Shown: positions 41,627-50,263, numbered from the stretch's first letter. The stretch is 64,000 bases of DNA from Rhizobium sp. BK251 (GCF_004345245.1 NZ_SLUQ01000006.1:456691-520690); one strand, 5' to 3'. Notes: a model not told the origin generated them from the letters alone. Made by a program: numbers and translations.

Positions 41627-42412
41627 ATGAGTAGCTCAGCCATCCTTTCCAATCTCGGTTCCGCGCTTCTGACCGGCGAAGTCAAGGTCGTGGATATTAC
41701 GGCTCCGCTCGGACCCGAAACACCGGTTCTCTACCTCCCACCCCAGTTCGGAAAGAACACTCCGCAGGTAAAGGTCCATGCAATCTCCAAATACGATCAG
41801 GACGGCCCGTTCTGGGCGTGGAACTGGATCGAGCTTGGCGAGCATACCGGCACCCATTTCGATGCGCCCTGTCATTGGATCACCGGCAAGGACAACCCGA
41901 ACAACACGACCGACACGATCCTGCCGCAGAACTTCGTGGCGCCGGTCAACGTCATCGACCGTTCCAAGGAAGCCGGCCTCGATCCGGATTACCTGCTGAC
42001 GGTCGAGAGCATCCAGGAATGGGAGGCCCAGCATGGCGAGATCGAAGCCGGCAGCTGGGTGCTGATGCGCACGGACTGGTACAAGCGCAACGGTTCGACC
42101 GAAACCTTCCTCAATGCCGATGACAAGGGTCCTCACTCGCCCGGTCCGACCGCCGAGGCGATCAAATACCTGCTGTCGAAGGGTATCATCGGCTGGGGCC
42201 AGGAAACGATCGGGACGGATGCAGGCTCCGCCGGGGGCATGACCCCGCCCTTCCCGGCCCATCACCTGATGCATGAGGCCAACAGATACGGGCTTGCGAG
42301 CCTCAGCAACCTTGATCAGTTGCCTGCGAAGGGTGCGATCCTGATCGCCGCCCCGCTGAAGTTCGTCAAGGGAACCGGATCGCCGGTTCGCGCGCTCGCG
42401 CTGATCGCCTGA
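41627..42412 (+). CDS. Cyclase-family metal hydrolase, isatin hydrolase/kynurenine formamidase-like
   Basis: 261 residues. The metal-binding motif HTGTHFDAPCHW (HxGTHxDxPxH) is characteristic of the PF04199 family, which includes Mn-dependent isatin hydrolase and kynurenine formamidase. FWAWNWIELGEHTG upstream and GTDAGSAGGMTPPFPAHHLMHEANRYG downstream complete the core. Hydrolysis of the isatin lactam would give isatinate, a 2-oxo acid suited to the IorAB-like enzyme encoded 2 kb away; formamidase activity would give anthranilate or kynurenine. AAGGGG precedes ATG 41627. Ends eight bases before a strong terminator, beyond which the second CrtI-like gene begins. Confidence 0.85.
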   Translation: MSSSAILSNLGSALLTGEVKVVDITAPLGPETPVLYLPPQFGKNTPQVKVHAISKYDQDGPFWAWNWIELGEHTGTHFDAPCHWITGKDNPNNTTDTILPQNFVAPVNVIDRSKEAGLDPDYLLTVESIQEWEAQHGEIEAGSWVLMRTDWYKRNGSTETFLNADDKGPHSPGPTAEAIKYLLSKGIIGWGQETIGTDAGSAGGMTPPFPAHHLMHEANRYGLASLSNLDQLPAKGAILIAAPLKFVKGTGSPVRALALIA

Positions 42413-42419
42413 GATCGTC

Positions 42420-42450
42420 AAGGGCCCGGCATTTGAGTGCCGGGCCTTTT
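42420..42450 (+). terminator. Rho-independent terminator after the cyclase gene
   Basis: AAGGGCCCGGCA, loop TTTGAG, TGCCGGGCCTTTT: a 12-bp stem (one G-U) ending in a T-run. The next start codon is only 23 bases further, which leaves no room for a promoter. Confidence 0.8.
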
Positions 42451-42473
42451 CGTTGCAAGCAGTTCGGTGCCCC

Positions 42474-44063
42474 ATGGCGGAATTCGACTATATCATCGTC
42501 GGCAGCGGCATAAACGCGCTCGTAGCGGCCGCCATGCTTGGAAAGAAGGGCCGACGTGTTCTCGTGCTGGAACGCAACGACCGGATCGGCGGCTGCCTGC
42601 GTACCGAGGAAATCACCGCGCCGAGCTTCGTCCACGACGTCATGGCAACGACCATGGTGCTGTTCCTGACATCGCCCGCCTACGGGGCGATCGGCAAGGA
42701 TCTCGAAGCCCGCGGGCTTGAGTTTGCCCATGCCGACCTGCCGACGGGTGTCTTGCGCCCGGATGGCTCGCATGTGGTCCTGTCCAAGGACCGGCAGCGC
42801 AATGTCGCGGCGTTCGAGGCACTCGCACCGGGCGACGGCAAGGTTTTCGACCGGGAGATGGGAGCTTTCGGCGCGGACGCCGCCTTCGTCTTCGCACTTC
42901 TCGGCGGCAATCTCTGGTCGTCGACGATCCTGAAGACCGTTGCCCGCGAGGCCTGGAAGCGAGGGTTGAGGGGCCTTGCCGCCTGGTTCGGCGAGGCACT
43001 GGAGCCCGCCCGGCCCTATCTCGAGAGCACCTATCAGTCGGAGGTGCTGCAGGCTCTCTGGGCACCTTGGGCCCTGCATTGCGGTCTTGGCCCGGAGAGC
43101 GCCTATTCGGCGGAGATGGTCAAGGTCATAGGTTTTGCCATAGAGCTGGCCGGCTGCCCTATCGTCAAGGGCGGCGCTACGAACCTGCTGGCCGCCTTTG
43201 AAAAGCTGATCGCCGACCAGGGCGGCTCCATCAGAACAATGGCGGATGTGGAGCAACTGCTACCGGGCCCCGGCGGCCGCGCGGACGGCGTGCGGCTTGT
43301 CGACGGAACGGAGATCCGGGCTAAGTCGGGTGTGATCGCATCGGTCACTCCGCACCAGCTTTACGGCCGTTTGATGGGCGACTGGCCGGCGCCCCTGCCT
43401 GCAGACGTGGAGACCGGCCTCAAGCGCTACCGCTACGGCAAGGGCGACATGCAGATCCACTATGCGCTGAAGGCGCCGCCACGCTGGAAACATGGAGAGG
43501 ATCTCGGCAAGGTCGCCCTGCTACACCTCACGCCAGGCCTCGATGGCGTCTCGCGCTCGGCCAACGAAGCTGAGCGTGGCATGCTGCCGGCCGTGCCGAC
43601 CATCTGCGTCGGCCAGCCGACATCCTTCGATCCGAGCCGCGCGCCGGAAGGCCAGGCCATTCTCTGGATACAGTTGCCCGACGCCCCACGCCACATCAAG
43701 GGCGATGCCGGCGGCACCATCGCGTGTCCAGCCGACGGACGCTGGACGGAGAGCGTGCGCGAAGCCTTCGCCGACCGGGTCGAGGCGATCCTGAAGGACC
43801 ATATCGAGGGTCTTGCTGAAGATGTGATTGCCCGCAGGAGCTATTCGCCGGCAGATCTCGAAGCCATGAACATCAATCTCGTCGGCGGCGATCCCTATGG
43901 CGGATTTTGTGGGCTCGATCAATTTTTCCTCTGGCGGCCGTTCAAATCGACGGTTAACCACAAGACGCATGTTCCGGGGCTTTACAATATTGGAGCCTCA
44001 ACGCATCCCGGCCCTGGGCTTGCCGGCGGCTCCGGCTTCCTGCTGGCCTCGTCGCTCAAATAG
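42474..44063 (+). CDS. CrtI/phytoene dehydrogenase-like FAD oxidoreductase (second)
   Basis: 529 residues. FDYIIVGSGINALVAAAMLGKKG and GGCLRTEEIT form the FAD-binding N-terminus; VPGLYNIGASTHPGPGLAGGSG is the C-terminal FAD contact. Homologous to the 39741-41324 protein in overall order, including the SRAPEGKHVLWVQ versus SRAPEGQAILWIQ segment. ATG 42474 is the natural fold start but has no good Shine-Dalgarno, and the terminator ends 23 bases upstream, so expression probably depends on read-through. A MarR gene follows 15 bases after its stop. Substrate unknown. Confidence 0.83.
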   Translation: MAEFDYIIVGSGINALVAAAMLGKKGRRVLVLERNDRIGGCLRTEEITAPSFVHDVMATTMVLFLTSPAYGAIGKDLEARGLEFAHADLPTGVLRPDGSHVVLSKDRQRNVAAFEALAPGDGKVFDREMGAFGADAAFVFALLGGNLWSSTILKTVAREAWKRGLRGLAAWFGEALEPARPYLESTYQSEVLQALWAPWALHCGLGPESAYSAEMVKVIGFAIELAGCPIVKGGATNLLAAFEKLIADQGGSIRTMADVEQLLPGPGGRADGVRLVDGTEIRAKSGVIASVTPHQLYGRLMGDWPAPLPADVETGLKRYRYGKGDMQIHYALKAPPRWKHGEDLGKVALLHLTPGLDGVSRSANEAERGMLPAVPTICVGQPTSFDPSRAPEGQAILWIQLPDAPRHIKGDAGGTIACPADGRWTESVREAFADRVEAILKDHIEGLAEDVIARRSYSPADLEAMNINLVGGDPYGGFCGLDQFFLWRPFKSTVNHKTHVPGLYNIGASTHPGPGLAGGSGFLLASSLK

Positions 44064-44078
44064 ACTGAAGGAGACTTG

Positions 44079-44585
44079 ATGGAGGAACGTTTTTCCGGCG
44101 GCATCCTGAGATCGAACCGGCAGGACGACACCATCGTTCCGAGCCTCGGCGAGATCGGCCTGAACAACTTCGCGCCCTACCTGATGAACAGGCTCATGGC
44201 GCGCTACAATGCGAATCTGGCCGAAGAGCTGAAGCACATGGACATGACGACAGCGAAGGTGCGTACGCTCGCCGTGCTCAGCGTCACCTCGTCGGTCACG
44301 ATCAACGAACTGTCTGTCTTTGCCGTCATCGAGCAGTCGACGATGAGCCGCACCCTCGATTCGCTCGAGGAACAGGGCTTTATCCGCCGCCAAGCACGCG
44401 CCGAGGACATGCGTGTTCGCGACGTGACGATCACGGAAGAAGGCCGTGCGGCATTCGACCGAGTCTGGCCGACGATGTATGGCTTTCTCCTGCAGATGTT
44501 CGACGGCATCGACGAGGATGAGCATCGCGCATTTGTCGGGACATTGCAGAAAATCCTTCGCAACGTGCGAAAGCACGACATCTGA
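44079..44585 (+). CDS. MarR-family transcriptional regulator (second)
   Basis: 168 residues. The recognition region reads VTINELSVFAVIEQSTMSRTLDSLEEQGFIRR, with wing RAEDMRVRDVTITEEG. AAGGAG stands five bases before ATG 44079. Last gene of the cyclase-flavoprotein-MarR unit and convergent with the IorB-like gene (stop 44593). Together with the MarR at 39158 it makes two regulators for one catabolic block. Candidate targets are the palindromes at 48564-48583 and 53941-53960 and the repeats at 48352 and 48472. Confidence 0.9.
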   Translation: MEERFSGGILRSNRQDDTIVPSLGEIGLNNFAPYLMNRLMARYNANLAEELKHMDMTTAKVRTLAVLSVTSSVTINELSVFAVIEQSTMSRTLDSLEEQGFIRRQARAEDMRVRDVTITEEGRAAFDRVWPTMYGFLLQMFDGIDEDEHRAFVGTLQKILRNVRKHDI

Positions 44586-44592
44586 GAAGCCG

Positions 44593-46137
44593 TCAGAGAC
44601 TTGCGACTGTCTTCAATGCGCCGTCGAGCGCAACGCCATTCTCGTCGAGGAGCGCCGATTGCTTGAGCCGTCGCAACCAGGCGGCCCCGTCCTCCCGTTC
44701 AATGAGCATCGGCAATGCGGAGAGCACCCGGTCGAACTTCGAGAGGCCGCGCGAATGGGTGTCGGAATACCCCTTCACCAACCGCCGACAGCCAAGCACT
44801 TCGACCGCCAGATCATAGTTCTTCGGCAGGGCTGACAGTGCCTTTTCGAGCCAGGCCTCGCGGTGAATCACTTCGCGATGGTGGCGCAAGCTTCCGCGCC
44901 TGCGGCTCCTCAAACCCGCGATAAGATAAAGCCCGCTGAACCAGAAGATCGTCCCGGTCTTCACGCGTCTTCCCCTGTTGACCATCCGGTCGAGACGGGC
45001 AAAGAGCGCCGGCCGGTTCTCGATCCATTCGCCGAGCTTCCTCGGAAGCGTGCCGCACACCTCCTCCATGCGAGGATGCATGTATTCGGTCATGTAGACG
45101 ATCTGCTCGCCCCTGGCGCCGACTTCGTTGCGCACGCGATCGAAGCGCGAGGCGCGAACCTTGAGATCGGCGACGCGAACGACGTCGTCATAGGCCATGG
45201 CGATGGCGACATACTTGGCAGCCTGCACCGTGAAGGCGAAACCCTTCTCCTCGCCGCCATTGACGCGGTCGGCCGCGTAAAGAGCACCGACCCGGTCGAT
45301 ATATTCCCCGGCATAGGCAGGGTCCTGAAAATCCGTCAGCTTCTTGACGCCGGCATAGAGCAGGCCATGGGCTTCGGCCGGAAACTCCTTCCGGATGCGG
45401 GATACGAGCCTGTCGAGCTCGGGATGGCCCGTCCGATCGGGAAGGGGCTCGATGCGCTTCGGCGGCGTTGCGTTCAGTTTCTCGCTTTCACCCTGGAGCG
45501 CGCGTTGATGGGCTGCGTTGAAGGCTTTCAGGCTAGCCTCGATGCCCTTTCCGCCAGCCCTGATCGTCGCCTCGAACGCTTCCTTGGCAAAGGGAAGCGC
45601 CTTTGAAGCGGCAAGAGCGCCGAAGAGCGCCGAAGAGATGACGCTGCCGTTCTTCGCGGCAAGCGTGTCCATGTCGAAGGCGATCGTCTTCCTGGCCGCG
45701 AATTCGGTCGCGTCGACGACGACGGTCGGATCGCCGATGCCATCGCCGGGCTTCTCCTTCTCGCCGACCGCGTAGGAGCGGTGCGTCGAGGCGATGAGCA
45801 TGGTCTTGTCCGGCGTCACCAGCCCGCGCATGACCGAGCGCCCCGCCTCCATCAACTCAGCCGCAATGACGACATCGACATCGCCTGGCGTCGGCATCAG
45901 TGACAGGATCGGCGTGACGTCCTGGCGGGCCGGAAGCATCTCGAGATAGTAGATCGTAGCGCCGGTGCGCTGGGCGACACCCGGCACCGAGGTCGTCTGC
46001 GCGACCCAGCCCTGTTCTTCGGCAAGGGCGACGATCCAGTCCGCAAGGACGCCGCCGCCCTGCCCGCCCATGGCGAGGATGGCGATCGACAGCGGCCTGT
46101 CGGTGGATAGCAGGGGCGACGAGCTCATGGCCGGCAT
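44593..46137 (-). CDS. iorB: Indolepyruvate:ferredoxin oxidoreductase beta-like subunit with C-terminal extension
   Basis: About 514 residues, far longer than the roughly 200-residue classical IorB. Residues 1-200 are the 2-oxoacid oxidoreductase gamma/beta domain (LAMGGQGGGVLADWIV, TTSVPGVAQRTGATIYYLEM). The remainder (RTGHPELDRLVSRIRKEFPAEAH, VAIAMAYDDVVRVADLK) resembles the C-terminal DUF6537-type domain fused in large aerobic proteobacterial enzymes. ATG 46137 is chosen; TTG 46143 and ATG 46128 are alternatives. Lies 18 bases after the IorA-like gene. Together they would oxidatively decarboxylate an aryl 2-oxo acid to the acyl-CoA; the substrate proposed here, 2-aminophenylglyoxylate, is inference. 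Confidence 0.85.
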   Translation of the reverse strand: MPAMSSSPLLSTDRPLSIAILAMGGQGGGVLADWIVALAEEQGWVAQTTSVPGVAQRTGATIYYLEMLPARQDVTPILSLMPTPGDVDVVIAAELMEAGRSVMRGLVTPDKTMLIASTHRSYAVGEKEKPGDGIGDPTVVVDATEFAARKTIAFDMDTLAAKNGSVISSALFGALAASKALPFAKEAFEATIRAGGKGIEASLKAFNAAHQRALQGESEKLNATPPKRIEPLPDRTGHPELDRLVSRIRKEFPAEAHGLLYAGVKKLTDFQDPAYAGEYIDRVGALYAADRVNGGEEKGFAFTVQAAKYVAIAMAYDDVVRVADLKVRASRFDRVRNEVGARGEQIVYMTEYMHPRMEEVCGTLPRKLGEWIENRPALFARLDRMVNRGRRVKTGTIFWFSGLYLIAGLRSRRRGSLRHHREVIHREAWLEKALSALPKNYDLAVEVLGCRRLVKGYSDTHSRGLSKFDRVLSALPMLIEREDGAAWLRRLKQSALLDENGVALDGALKTVASL

Positions 46138-46155
46138 TTCCAAGGCAATTGTTCC

Positions 46156-48309
46156 TCAATCCGCAAAGACGATGCGTCCGGCCTGACGGCGCTTCTGCAG
46201 CCAGCCGATGACGGCCGAACGGAGCCGATGGACGAAGTTGTCCCAGCCGGTCGGGTTGTGAATGATGTCGGCGCGGTAGAAGGAAGGACAGAGGACCGCG
46301 GCCTCCGACACCTCTCCGCAATTGCCGCAGCCGACGCAGGAATTGTCGATCGCCGCGACCGGATCATCCTTCAGGGGATCATCCGTATGCTTGACCGACA
46401 GCGAAGGACAGCCGGACAGGCGTATGCAGGCGTGATCGCCGGTGCAGACGTCTTCATCCACGCCAAAACGTTCCTTCACCATGCGCTTGCCGTCCTTGAC
46501 GGCCTTGGTGAATTGCGGCTTCACGCGGCGCTGCTTGTTGAGCATGCATTCGGACGAGGCGACGATAATCTTCGGCCCGGCCTCCTTCGTCGTCAGAGCT
46601 TCCCTGAGCGTGTCGCGCATCCTTGCGACATCATAGGTTCGATCGATCTGGCGCACCCAGGTGGCGCCGATCCCCTTGACCGCGTCGACGATGGAGTTGT
46701 TGGTCTTGCGTCTGGCGTTGAAGGCGCGGGACGACATGATGTCCTGCCCGCCGGTCGCCGCGGAATAGTAGTTGTCGACCACGAGAATGACGCCGTCCTG
46801 CTTGTTGAAGACGGCGTTGCCGACAGATGTCGCCAGACCGTTGTGCCAGAAACCGCCGTCACCCATCACCGAGATCGAGCGCTTGTCCGCCTCGACATTG
46901 AAGGCCGACGCGGAGGCTGGACCAAGCCCATACCCCATCGTCGTGCCGCCGATGTTGAAGGGCGGCAGGATCGAGAACAGGTGGCAACCTATATCGGCCG
47001 AGACATGATGCGGGCCGAGTTCCTTCTCGACAAGCTTCATCGCCGCGAAGATCGGCCGCTCCGGACAGCCGGTGCAGAAGCCCGCGGGGCGCGGCGGGAC
47101 GACCTCGGCGAGAGCCTTGACCTTGGGATCGTTGAGGACGGGGGTCGGATCCGGGACCGGCGGCCGGTTGCCGAGCAGCTGCGGGGCATTTGCCTCGAAG
47201 AACGCCGCCATACCCTTGATCAGCACCGGCGTCGTATATTCCCCGCCGAGCGGCAGGACATCCTTGCCGGACACCTTGGTCTGGATGTCGCGTCGGCGAA
47301 GCAGGGTGTGCAACGCCTGCTCGATATATTCGGGCGCGCCCTCCTCGATCATCAGCACGGCTTTCTTGCCGGCGGTAAACGCGACAACCTCGTCGTCGAT
47401 CATCGGATAGGCGACATTCATCACATAGAGCGGGACGCGACTGTTTCCGTAGACATCGGCAAGGCCCATGTGCTGCAGAGCGCGCATTGCACCATTATAG
47501 ATGCCGCCCTGCAGGATGATGCCGACTTCCCCTTCCTCCGGGCCGAAGAACTCGTTGAGTTTCGCGGACCTGATGTATTCGACGGCAGCCGGCCAGCGAC
47601 GCTCGAGCTTTTCCTTCTCATGAATGAAGGATGCAGGCGGCAGCACGATGCGGTTGACGTCGCGCCTCGGATTTTCCAGCGCCTGCTTGAGCGAATATTC
47701 GGGGCGTCTGTTGTCCTTGGCCGCGAACTGGCCGTGGACATGGCAGCTCCTGATGCCGACCTGCAGCATCACGGGCGTGTTGGACGCCTCGGAAAGCTCG
47801 AAACCCTTCTCGACGGCATCGACGATCGAAGGCAGGTTGGGGCGCGGGGTCAGCAGCCACATCTGCGACTTCATCGCATAGGCATGGCTGCGCTCCTGCA
47901 TGATCGAGGAACCCTCGCCATAGTCCTCGCCGATGATGACCAGGGCACCCCCTGTCACGCCGCCGGAAGACAGGTTGGAAAGCGCGTCGGCGGCGACATT
48001 CGTTCCGGCCGTGGATTTCCAGGTCACGGCACCCCTGACGGGATACATGACCGAGGCCGAGAGCATGGCGGCTGCGGCGGCTTCGGAAGCCGAGGTCTCG
48101 AAATGAACCCCGAGGTCCTGCATGACATCCTTGGCATCTGCCAGAACGTCCATCAGATGCGAGATGGGTGAGCCCTGGTAGCCGCCGACATAGGAAACGC
48201 CCGACTGCAGCAGCGCCTTGGTGATGGCAAGAATGCCCTCGCCCTTGAATATCTCTCCCTCGCCGAGCTTCAGATCCTCGACTTCCCGGGCGAACGAACG
48301 TTCAGCCAT
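46156..48309 (-). CDS. iorA: Indolepyruvate:ferredoxin oxidoreductase alpha-like subunit
   Basis: 717 residues with the domain order of 2-oxoacid:ferredoxin oxidoreductases. The N-terminal pyrimidine domain has SYVGGYQGSPISHLMDVLAD; CTGCPERP and the TPP-binding GDGGFWHNGLATSVGNAVF with DNYYSAATGG lie in the second half. The C-terminus has cysteine clusters (CTGDHACIRLSGCPSL and CVGCGNCGEVSEAAVLCPSF) for two iron-sulfur centres. First gene of a leftward iorA-iorB operon whose promoter region holds two copies of an 18-base repeat. It forms an acyl-CoA directly from a 2-oxo acid, which may replace a CoA ligase in the adjacent aromatic pathway. Confidence 0.9.
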   Translation of the reverse strand: MAERSFAREVEDLKLGEGEIFKGEGILAITKALLQSGVSYVGGYQGSPISHLMDVLADAKDVMQDLGVHFETSASEAAAAAMLSASVMYPVRGAVTWKSTAGTNVAADALSNLSSGGVTGGALVIIGEDYGEGSSIMQERSHAYAMKSQMWLLTPRPNLPSIVDAVEKGFELSEASNTPVMLQVGIRSCHVHGQFAAKDNRRPEYSLKQALENPRRDVNRIVLPPASFIHEKEKLERRWPAAVEYIRSAKLNEFFGPEEGEVGIILQGGIYNGAMRALQHMGLADVYGNSRVPLYVMNVAYPMIDDEVVAFTAGKKAVLMIEEGAPEYIEQALHTLLRRRDIQTKVSGKDVLPLGGEYTTPVLIKGMAAFFEANAPQLLGNRPPVPDPTPVLNDPKVKALAEVVPPRPAGFCTGCPERPIFAAMKLVEKELGPHHVSADIGCHLFSILPPFNIGGTTMGYGLGPASASAFNVEADKRSISVMGDGGFWHNGLATSVGNAVFNKQDGVILVVDNYYSAATGGQDIMSSRAFNARRKTNNSIVDAVKGIGATWVRQIDRTYDVARMRDTLREALTTKEAGPKIIVASSECMLNKQRRVKPQFTKAVKDGKRMVKERFGVDEDVCTGDHACIRLSGCPSLSVKHTDDPLKDDPVAAIDNSCVGCGNCGEVSEAAVLCPSFYRADIIHNPTGWDNFVHRLRSAVIGWLQKRRQAGRIVFAD

Positions 48310-48351
48310 GGCAGTTCCCCTTATCCCGTTGACCGGAATTGTTCAATTATC

Positions 48352-48369
48352 ATGCATGAGCATATTTTC
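48352..48369. promoter_or_regulatory. Operator-like repeat, copy 1 (iorA side)
   Basis: ATGCATGAGCATATTTTC, containing ATGC-N4-GCAT. It lies 43 bases upstream of the iorA start and matches 48472-48489 at 16 of 18 positions. Confidence 0.5.
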
Positions 48370-48471
48370 GGCAATCGCCCGATGTCAAATGAAATAGCGA
48401 GCGCGAAGAGAATTGTGGCATGCCGGTATTCTTGCTGCAGGTCGCCGGCGATCAGGGCCGATGTAAATAAA

Positions 48472-48489
48472 ATGCATTTGCATATTTTC
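48472..48489. promoter_or_regulatory. Operator-like repeat, copy 2
   Basis: ATGCATTTGCATATTTTC, containing ATGC-N4-GCAT, exactly 120 bases from copy 1, in the 340-base region between iorA and the oligopeptide-type importer. No other gene is visible in that region. Confidence 0.5.
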
Positions 48490-48563
48490 TTGCCAGCAAC
48501 GGGCGTTTCGGCGCCGGCAAAAATTTCAAACATCAAACAATCGCCCTTGTCGAAACCAAGGGA

Positions 48564-48583
48564 TCATTTTAAGGTTAAAGCAT
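48564..48583. promoter_or_regulatory. Candidate operator of the oligopeptide-type importer
   Basis: TCATTTTAA-GG-TTAAAGCAT, centred on the inverted repeat TTTAA/TTAAA. It matches the perfect palindrome at 53941-53960 at 14 of 20 positions and lies 67 bases before the binding-protein start. Confidence 0.45.
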
Positions 48584-48649
48584 ATCAACAAGAAATGCCT
48601 TCGCAGGGCTCGAATCTTGCAGAAGTCAGGGGAACAACGGAGTATTGCC

Positions 48650-50185
48650 ATGCTGACACTTTCACGTCGTCAGACCCTAGGTCTTGGCGCTGCTGCATTC
48701 ATTACCGGCGTATTGGCCGGTCGGTTGCCGGTTTCGGCAGCCGATGCTTCCACACTTACAATTGCCTTCAACGTAAACCTGCCCTCCTTCGATCCGACCG
48801 TGGGACCATCCGCGGTCAATCCGACGATCCAGGCGATCTACCGCTCGATCTTCGACCAGTTCGTGGCCCAGGGCCCGGACCTCTCCTTCCAGCCGGGCCT
48901 TCTGACTGCGTGGGGCTGGAACGACGACAAGACCAAGATATGGATGGATGTTCGCGAAGGCGTCACCTGGCATGACGGCACGCCGTTCACGCCCGCAGAT
49001 ATCGTCTGGTCGCTGGAGCGTGCGGCAAAGGCCGAGACCGGCAACCCGATCCAGTTCGTGTGGTCCACTGTCGGCAACTTTACGGTGGACGGGAACCGCA
49101 TCACGGGCGACGTGCTGCGGTTCGATCCCACCGTCTTCAAGTGGATGGCCTTCCTGACCGGCTACGTCATGCCCAAGGCCTATTACGAGAAAGTCGGTCC
49201 CGAAGGCTTTGAAAAGGCACCGGTCGGCACGGGCCCGTATATGTTCGACGCCTATGAGGGCAACGCCTTCCTGAGGCTCAAGGCCAATCCGAACTATTTC
49301 GGCGGCAAACCGGCATTCGATACGGTCGTATTCAAGTTCGTTCCCGACGCCACCAGCCGTGTCGCCGAAATCGAATCCGGCTCGTCCGACATCACGCTCG
49401 AAATTCCCTATGAGGAGTTTGACCGGCTGAAGGAGAAGGACGGGCTTGCCGGCGTGTCGACGCCGATTTCGGACATCGGCATGATCTTCATCAACAATGT
49501 CGATGTCATGCTCGACAAGAATGTGCGCCTCGCCGCCCACCACGCCATCGACAAGAAGGCAATCGTCAGCCGCCTGCTGCGCGGCTATGGCGTGCCGATC
49601 GATACCCTCGAAGCGCCGGAATATATCGCCTACGACGCCTCGATCACCGTCGGCTACGATCCGGAACTGGCCAAGAAGCTGCTTGCCGATTCCGGCTATT
49701 CGCCCGACAAGCCGGCAAAGTTCACGATCCAGACCACTCGCGGCTTCAAGCCGAAAGACTACGAGATGATCCAGGCGATCGCCGGCATGTGGCGCAAGGT
49801 CGGCATCGAGGCAAATATCGAAGTCTACGAGATCGCCAAGCACTACGAACTGCGCGCAGCCGATACGCTTGCACCGGCGGCCTTCTACAACTGGGGCAAC
49901 GCGATCGGCGATCCGACGACATCGACCGGCTTCGCGATGTTTGGCCCCTCGCCGCACTCCGTCTGGAACACTGACGACCTCGACAACATGATCGCGCCGC
50001 TCTGGGGTGAAAAGGACGAGGAAAAGCGCATCGCCGGCTGGAAGGCCGTCAGCAAGTACATTGCCGAGCAGGGCTATGTTATCCCTGTCCTGCAATATGC
50101 GCAGCCGATCGTCTACAAGTCGGCGCTCAAGGTGACGCCGAACGTTTCGGGTGCGCTGCAGCCGACGCTCGTTGCCGGCGCCTGA
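48650..50185 (+). CDS. Oligopeptide-type ABC transporter substrate-binding protein, Tat signal
   Basis: 511 residues, SBP family 5 (peptide/nickel/opine type). A Tat signal (SRRQTLGLGAAAFITGVLAG) precedes the mature protein; LTIAFNVNLPSFDPTVGP, VREGVTWHDGTPFTPADIVWSLERA and GTGPYMFDAYEGNAFLRLKANPNYFGG are family hallmarks. GGAG lies nine bases before ATG 48650; the frame extends to 48617 without a signal. First of five importer genes. Placed between the IorAB-like genes and the aminobenzoyl-CoA operon, it may import the pathway substrate, possibly an amino-acid-conjugated aromatic (inference). Confidence 0.9.
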   Translation: MLTLSRRQTLGLGAAAFITGVLAGRLPVSAADASTLTIAFNVNLPSFDPTVGPSAVNPTIQAIYRSIFDQFVAQGPDLSFQPGLLTAWGWNDDKTKIWMDVREGVTWHDGTPFTPADIVWSLERAAKAETGNPIQFVWSTVGNFTVDGNRITGDVLRFDPTVFKWMAFLTGYVMPKAYYEKVGPEGFEKAPVGTGPYMFDAYEGNAFLRLKANPNYFGGKPAFDTVVFKFVPDATSRVAEIESGSSDITLEIPYEEFDRLKEKDGLAGVSTPISDIGMIFINNVDVMLDKNVRLAAHHAIDKKAIVSRLLRGYGVPIDTLEAPEYIAYDASITVGYDPELAKKLLADSGYSPDKPAKFTIQTTRGFKPKDYEMIQAIAGMWRKVGIEANIEVYEIAKHYELRAADTLAPAAFYNWGNAIGDPTTSTGFAMFGPSPHSVWNTDDLDNMIAPLWGEKDEEKRIAGWKAVSKYIAEQGYVIPVLQYAQPIVYKSALKVTPNVSGALQPTLVAGA

Positions 50186-50193
50186 CGGCCGCG

Positions 50194-50213
50194 GGGGCGG
50201 TGCAAGCCGCCCC
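50194..50213 (+). promoter_or_regulatory. Intercistronic stem-loop after the importer binding-protein gene
   Basis: GGGGCGG, loop TGCAAG, CCGCCCC, then TCTTTCC. It lies 8 bases after the stop and likely lowers read-through or stabilises the upstream message. Confidence 0.55.
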
Positions 50214-50263
50214 TCTTTCCCTGGCGTCTACCGTAATCTGCCTTTACTGGCCGACGGATATTC

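Noticed and set aside
46228..48171. 647-codon plus-strand frame
   Set aside because: Antisense to the iorA-like gene, whose TPP and iron-sulfur motifs are clear.
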